Source: Drosophila persimilis
Lineage: Eukaryota > Arthropoda > Insecta > Diptera > Drosophilidae
Length of the DNA stretch: 64,000 nt
Direction: 5' to 3'
Assembly (NCBI RefSeq): GCF_003286085.1
Contig: NW_020825288.1
Coordinates: 16,182,001-16,246,000 of the forward strand
Part shown: positions 59,801-64,000 of the stretch, piece after piece
Layout of the letters: every line of letters starts with the position of its first letter
Numbering within the stretch: position 1 is the first letter of the stretch
The notes under the pieces: generated by a model
Told to the model about the DNA's origin: nothing
What the model saw: only the letters and a program-made list of their open reading frames with translations
Databases searched by the model: none
Made by a program: the position numbers and the translations under genes

Positions 59801-62541
59801 CCCGTGCCGCTGCCGCTGCCGCTAACATTGCCAGTGCTGCGATCGTTCGTGCCTCAATGCCGGATTGAACCACAAAGCCCAGTGTACGTAGAGTGTCACT
59901 TCTGGCTGAAAACTTTACCTTCTAATTGAATTCGAAATGCAAAATAAATGTTTTGCCATTTTCCAGTGGACAGGTCAGAACAGTGCGGCCGAACAATGGC
60001 ATTGAAATTGATGGCAGAGCTGAAATTCGTGTTTTAAATGTCGCTGCATAATTTATATATGAAATGCCAACCGAAAAATCTATATATCGAGCAGTCAATT
60101 TATTTATAGCCCCGCTCCGCATCCGCATCCACATTCACATCCCAGCCCCCCTTTATGCAATTACCTATGGGGGGTGGGGAGTGGAAATTTTCGACAGGGA
60201 AAAATCAATTTAAAGCCAATTTTCAGACGCTAATAAATTGAATTAAAAATTTCAGATCCAAAATGAATTTCTTCTTGATATGCCGAAAAGCCCCCCAGGA
60301 AAGTTTGTTACCCCCAGTTGGGCGGGAAAGCGGTTTTCCTCCCCCCCTCCCACACTCCGACAGTCCATCCATCACTTGCGTGGGGCTGAGTCAGAGCGTT
60401 AGCCCCCGCTCTGGGCGCTTCTAATTAGGTATACGAAGACGACGACGAGTGCTGGATGAGATGAGTGTTATGGCAACTATTTATACGAACATCATAATGC
60501 GGAAACTCTTACCCGAAATGCCGCTCGGTGTCGGACAGGGGCAGGGGGTTCTAAGAACCCGCCTCGCTTAATAGGAACCAAAACTGGTTGGGCTTTAATG
60601 GGCCTCCCGGCCCCCCGCGACACCCCGCCGTTGGCCTGTCTTCTGCCCGCGTAATAGCCGCGTTGACCAGCCATGAAAAATTCAATTTCATTCCATTTCA
60701 TCTGGTATTTTTTTCGGAACATTCTCGGAAGTGGTCGGCGCGTGAGTCTTAACGATGAGCCAGAGCCAAAGTGTAAAGTGCACTGGACGCAGGCCTAACC
60801 GTAATGGGAGTGGGGTCGAGTACAAACTCCAGATAGAACCCTCGACCAAACGATGTTTGTAGGGGCTCTGAGCACCTGGATGGGATGGATACCAAACACT
60901 TTCCATGGGTCGGCCTTTTTATATGTTTCTGTGTGCACTGTTTTCTTTTCATTTCGTTTTAATATCTCGCTCGGAGAACACTTTCCTTTCGGTTGGTCTC
61001 GGGCATTACCAAACAAATAAAAATAAAAATAAAAACAAAAACTGGCTTCTCCAAATAAAAGTGAAACCGCCTTGACGACAACAATTTGTTTTCTCAATGG
61101 AGGAGCTGGCAGCATAGTTTCGAGCCGTTTCTTTCTGCCAAATCTCACGTTCATCTCTTAATGATGGAACATCACTTTAATCGCCATCGTGCACGTGTAA
61201 ATATCTCATTGAAACCCCGATCCCGGTCCGGTCCAAGGAAGAGCAGCAGCGAAATACCATTGGATTGGCTTTCGGCTCTATGCATAATTAAGTGCTTTTA
61301 TGCGGGTCTCGGGCCCGGTCGGAAGGCTTGTAGCCGGCGGAGTCTCCATCTGATTAATGGAATCAGCTTTGGATAAAGCACCTGCGATGGGCTTGGAAAA
61401 TTTGTTAGGATCTCTGGCAGGACTGCGGGTCCATTCCGATGATGGAGACCTGCTCTGGGCGCCGTACGGCTAGCCGTTCGATGATTTCTCAAGTGGGAAT
61501 GGGCCTAGAAGTCTGCTCTGGCCTAGCTCTAGAGAGCTGGCTCTGCCTGGCTGGGATTTTCTTTTCGGGATTTATTTGTGTGGAAATGAGCAACTAACGG
61601 TATATGAATCATGACTTTGGCAGGCAGCATGATTTAAAACACTCACTCATATGCGGCGGCGGCGGCAACGACGGCGTCGCTGGAATCGTTGGAGTCGTCT
61701 CCATGAGCTCTCCGCAGCTGCAGTGCCAGTGTGAGTGCCATGACTTTATGCGCAGGCCAGGCCCAGACCCAGGCCCAGGCCCCGTCCACGTCCAGGCCAA
61801 CTCGGGGCCAGACTAGGCCGCTTCTCTTTTGCTATTTGCGCATATTTTAGCACATTTTGCCCTGTCCGCCAGGGCGTCCGTCCTACGTCCTCCGTCCGCC
61901 GTCCGCCGTCCTCCGTCCTCTGTCGCTGCCTGGGCCCCAACTCCTCGATCGGCATCGCGACGCGACTTTGTAGCGCGTAGAAAAACGTGCGATTTCAAGT
62001 TGACAGCACAGCTATGCCATGAACCCTGCCCAGCTCCAGCTCCAGCTACGGCTCCAACTGCAACTCCCTCCTCCACTTCCAGTGACTTGGCTGAGACTGA
62101 GACACTGCCTCCTTCTCTTGTGGCTCTCCTTGTGCTGACTGTATGCCTACCTCAAATCAGCTGGAAAAGGCAACGTTTTTCATTTTCTACATTTTAATGC
62201 AATTTTTAATTTATTTGTTTTGCCGAGGCAGCGCAAGAGACAGCGACAGCCAACAGCCAACAGCAACAGAGACTCCGCTCTCTATCAATGCTGCTGCCTG
62301 GGAGCGGGAGCGGGAGCAGGAGCGGGAACGGGGCAAGAACGCATGTATTCCTCATTGATTGGCATTTCCTGGTTGGCAGCATTAGACTGGCCAAGTCAAG
62401 TGAATTCCTCGAAGCGGCTCGACCAAGGATGAGGCCTCAGAACCTCAGAGACCTGCTAGACCCCCAACCAGACGCAGTTGTGTTTCATGTATGAGATGCA
62501 TTGACTTTTGGCCAGTTTCGGTTTTTAGTTCCTGCTCCGCT

Positions 62542-62592
62542 TGGCACTGGGACTGGCACTGGCACTGGCACTGGCACTGGCCCTGGCCCTGG
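62542..62592 (+). repeat. GGCACT hexamer microsatellite
   Basis: About eight six-base units grading from GGCACT/GGGACT to GGCCCT. Confidence 0.85.
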
Positions 62593-64000
62593 GCAAACTA
62601 TGTAATTATCTGAGACTGGCCAATGAGTCACTTAGGAGAGTCTGTCTGTCTTCACCGATGATCGATGCTGACTTGCAGAACCAGAGCCTCGAAAACAATG
62701 TAGATTCCGAGTCCCATGACATCACAGAGCTCGAAATAAATGCGTATCCGGGCTTTTCCCATGCCTGTCTATGGTAGCATCCCAATAAACTCGTACTCGT
62801 ATATTTAGCCATGAGTAATCATATTAATGAGATTCAATTGATGGCTACCCACCAGCGGCATTTGGGAGTCAGCAGTCCGGCAGTCCAGTCCGCATTCAGA
62901 AAACGCGCCAAAACCTCAAGCTCATTGATCCACTTTTTCGAAATTCTGCTCTCAAATCACGTATCCGAAAAGCATTTACGTTTATTTGGCTAACTGTTTT
63001 TGGCCCGAAACACCGCCATTGGACTCTATGATCTGGCATAATTAGAACCAGTTTGTCTAGCGCCAGAAGGTGTTTGGATCTGTCTGCCACATGTTCGTGT
63101 GCAAATTATGATGAATCCATCGGGAAGTGATGGATCACTTGCAGTATCCTCAATTTCCCCAAATTGTATGGATCGAGATTTCATTGGCATTCCCAGAGTG
63201 TCTGCAGTTCGGATCGATTTATATTCAGACGGATGTGTATTTGAGTGTGTTCCACCTTGATTCCGAATGCTTCTTTGTTTTATGACTGAAATTTGCAAAT
63301 CGATTCAGACATTGTATAACATTGTCCGGTGACACGTGTAGGCGTCGTTAAGGTTTCGCTCTGGCTCTATTTTGTGGGCCATCCCCAGTGGGTCGGGTCT
63401 CATATTTATAATCACGTATGGAAAACCGGGCTATCGCGGCCTTAGCCAACTGAAAAGTGACCCCAAAAGCTCCAGCTGGAATGGCTCCAGGCGAAATGCC
63501 TAATTGTGATGTTGGTTTTAATTAAACGACCCAAAGCCAAAGCCAAAGCCAAAGCTCATTAGGCAGCAGAAGCCGAGCAGCTGAGCAGCTGAACAGCGAT
63601 GCAAACGTATGTGCAACTTTGTTGCATGCAGCTCTGCAGCTGCAGCACCAGTGGCGAGTGAAATCAGAACGCTTCTTCGGGCTGGCAACAAACTTGACCC
63701 CAAGAAAAAGAGAAATTTGTGGCAAGACCGATACGTAAAAAGCGAAAAAAAATGTAAAAAAATGAAGCTCGAAACAAAATCAGCTCACGATCTGCACGGC
63801 CAACTTCTACCGCCTGCCGCAGCAGCTTCTGCTGGTGTTGGGTCAGCCCCACCAGCATCCACATCCACATCCACTGGCACTGCCACTGCCACTGCCACAT
63901 CCACTTCCACATATGGCCAGCTAGCAGATTGCATGCTGCAGGCGAGCACACGGTAGCCAGCATCATCAAGATTTGTCACAAATCAAAGCGGGCAGGCAAC

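Larger units (their letters stand above)
52051..64000 (+). other. Presumed long first intron and regulatory DNA; no coding exon recognised
   Basis: From 52,060 to about 52,760 the DNA is strongly AT-rich. Beyond that it resembles the desert: hexamer repeats (53814-53858, 62542-62592), GGACT 54101-54126, GGGCC runs near 55058-55084, AGAGC 59229-59255 and CCGTCC near 61875-61920. A hairpin TACCCTC-TTT-GAGGGTA at 53232-53248 runs into TATAAAAAA. An ORF with ATG at 63762 (to 63956) is made largely of a CACTGC/CCACAT repeat and is not supported as an exon. Confidence 0.4.

Noticed and set aside
63762-63956. 64-codon ORF near the window end, considered as a coding exon of the 51.5 kb gene
   Set aside because: Mostly Ser/Thr/Ala from CACTGC and CCACAT repeats, with no acceptor or donor that gives a convincing exon.

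Overview
This window is insect nuclear DNA from the genus Drosophila. It has spliced genes with 58-90 base introns, GT-AG junctions, AATAAA signals and A/C-rich leaders. The gene set Osbp - ssh - Nmnat - mah matches, from memory, the block around cytological 96B of D. melanogaster chromosome 3R. Protein differences and expanded hexamer microsatellites suggest another species, perhaps of the obscura group; that last point is inference only.

Bases 1-17,480 are gene-dense. The 3' part of an M3-type metallopeptidase homologue (+) whose zinc and catalytic residues are lost runs tail-to-tail into Osbp (-, oxysterol-binding protein, 783 aa). A 1.9 kb spacer follows, with a duplicated 200 bp block and a cluster of ATATACYG promoter-like motifs. 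Next come slingshot (ssh, -, seven coding exons, cofilin phosphatase), a divergent promoter with two DRE-like sites, Nmnat (+, NAD synthesis, with a probable GC-AG intron and an alternative C-terminal exon) and mahogany (mah, +, five coding exons, SLC36-like amino-acid transporter). For the four complete genes the exon lengths I derived sum to multiples of three.

Bases 17,480-51,540 form a gene desert in which no known protein is recognisable. It holds many short hexamer and pentamer microsatellites, an unusual decayed array of GCGTTTTAAAACGC palindromes (20,043-20,330) and a conspicuous excess of the octamer TACTCGTA. It also holds one compact candidate micro-gene (45,496-45,778) with a TATA box, a 62-codon ORF for a membrane-anchored proline-rich peptide, and a polyadenylation signal.

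Bases 51,557-52,050 look like a TATA promoter and 5' non-coding exon (with a 44-codon upstream ORF) of a further plus-strand gene, spliced at 52,051. Its coding exons were not found, so 52,051-64,000 reads as a long first intron. In D. melanogaster tenectin and dan/danr lie distal to mah; whether this exon belongs to one of them is unproven.

The recognised genes are mostly housekeeping or cell-biological (sterol transport, actin turnover, NAD metabolism, amino-acid transport) and show no operon-like link. The desert is more likely regulatory DNA for the downstream gene.
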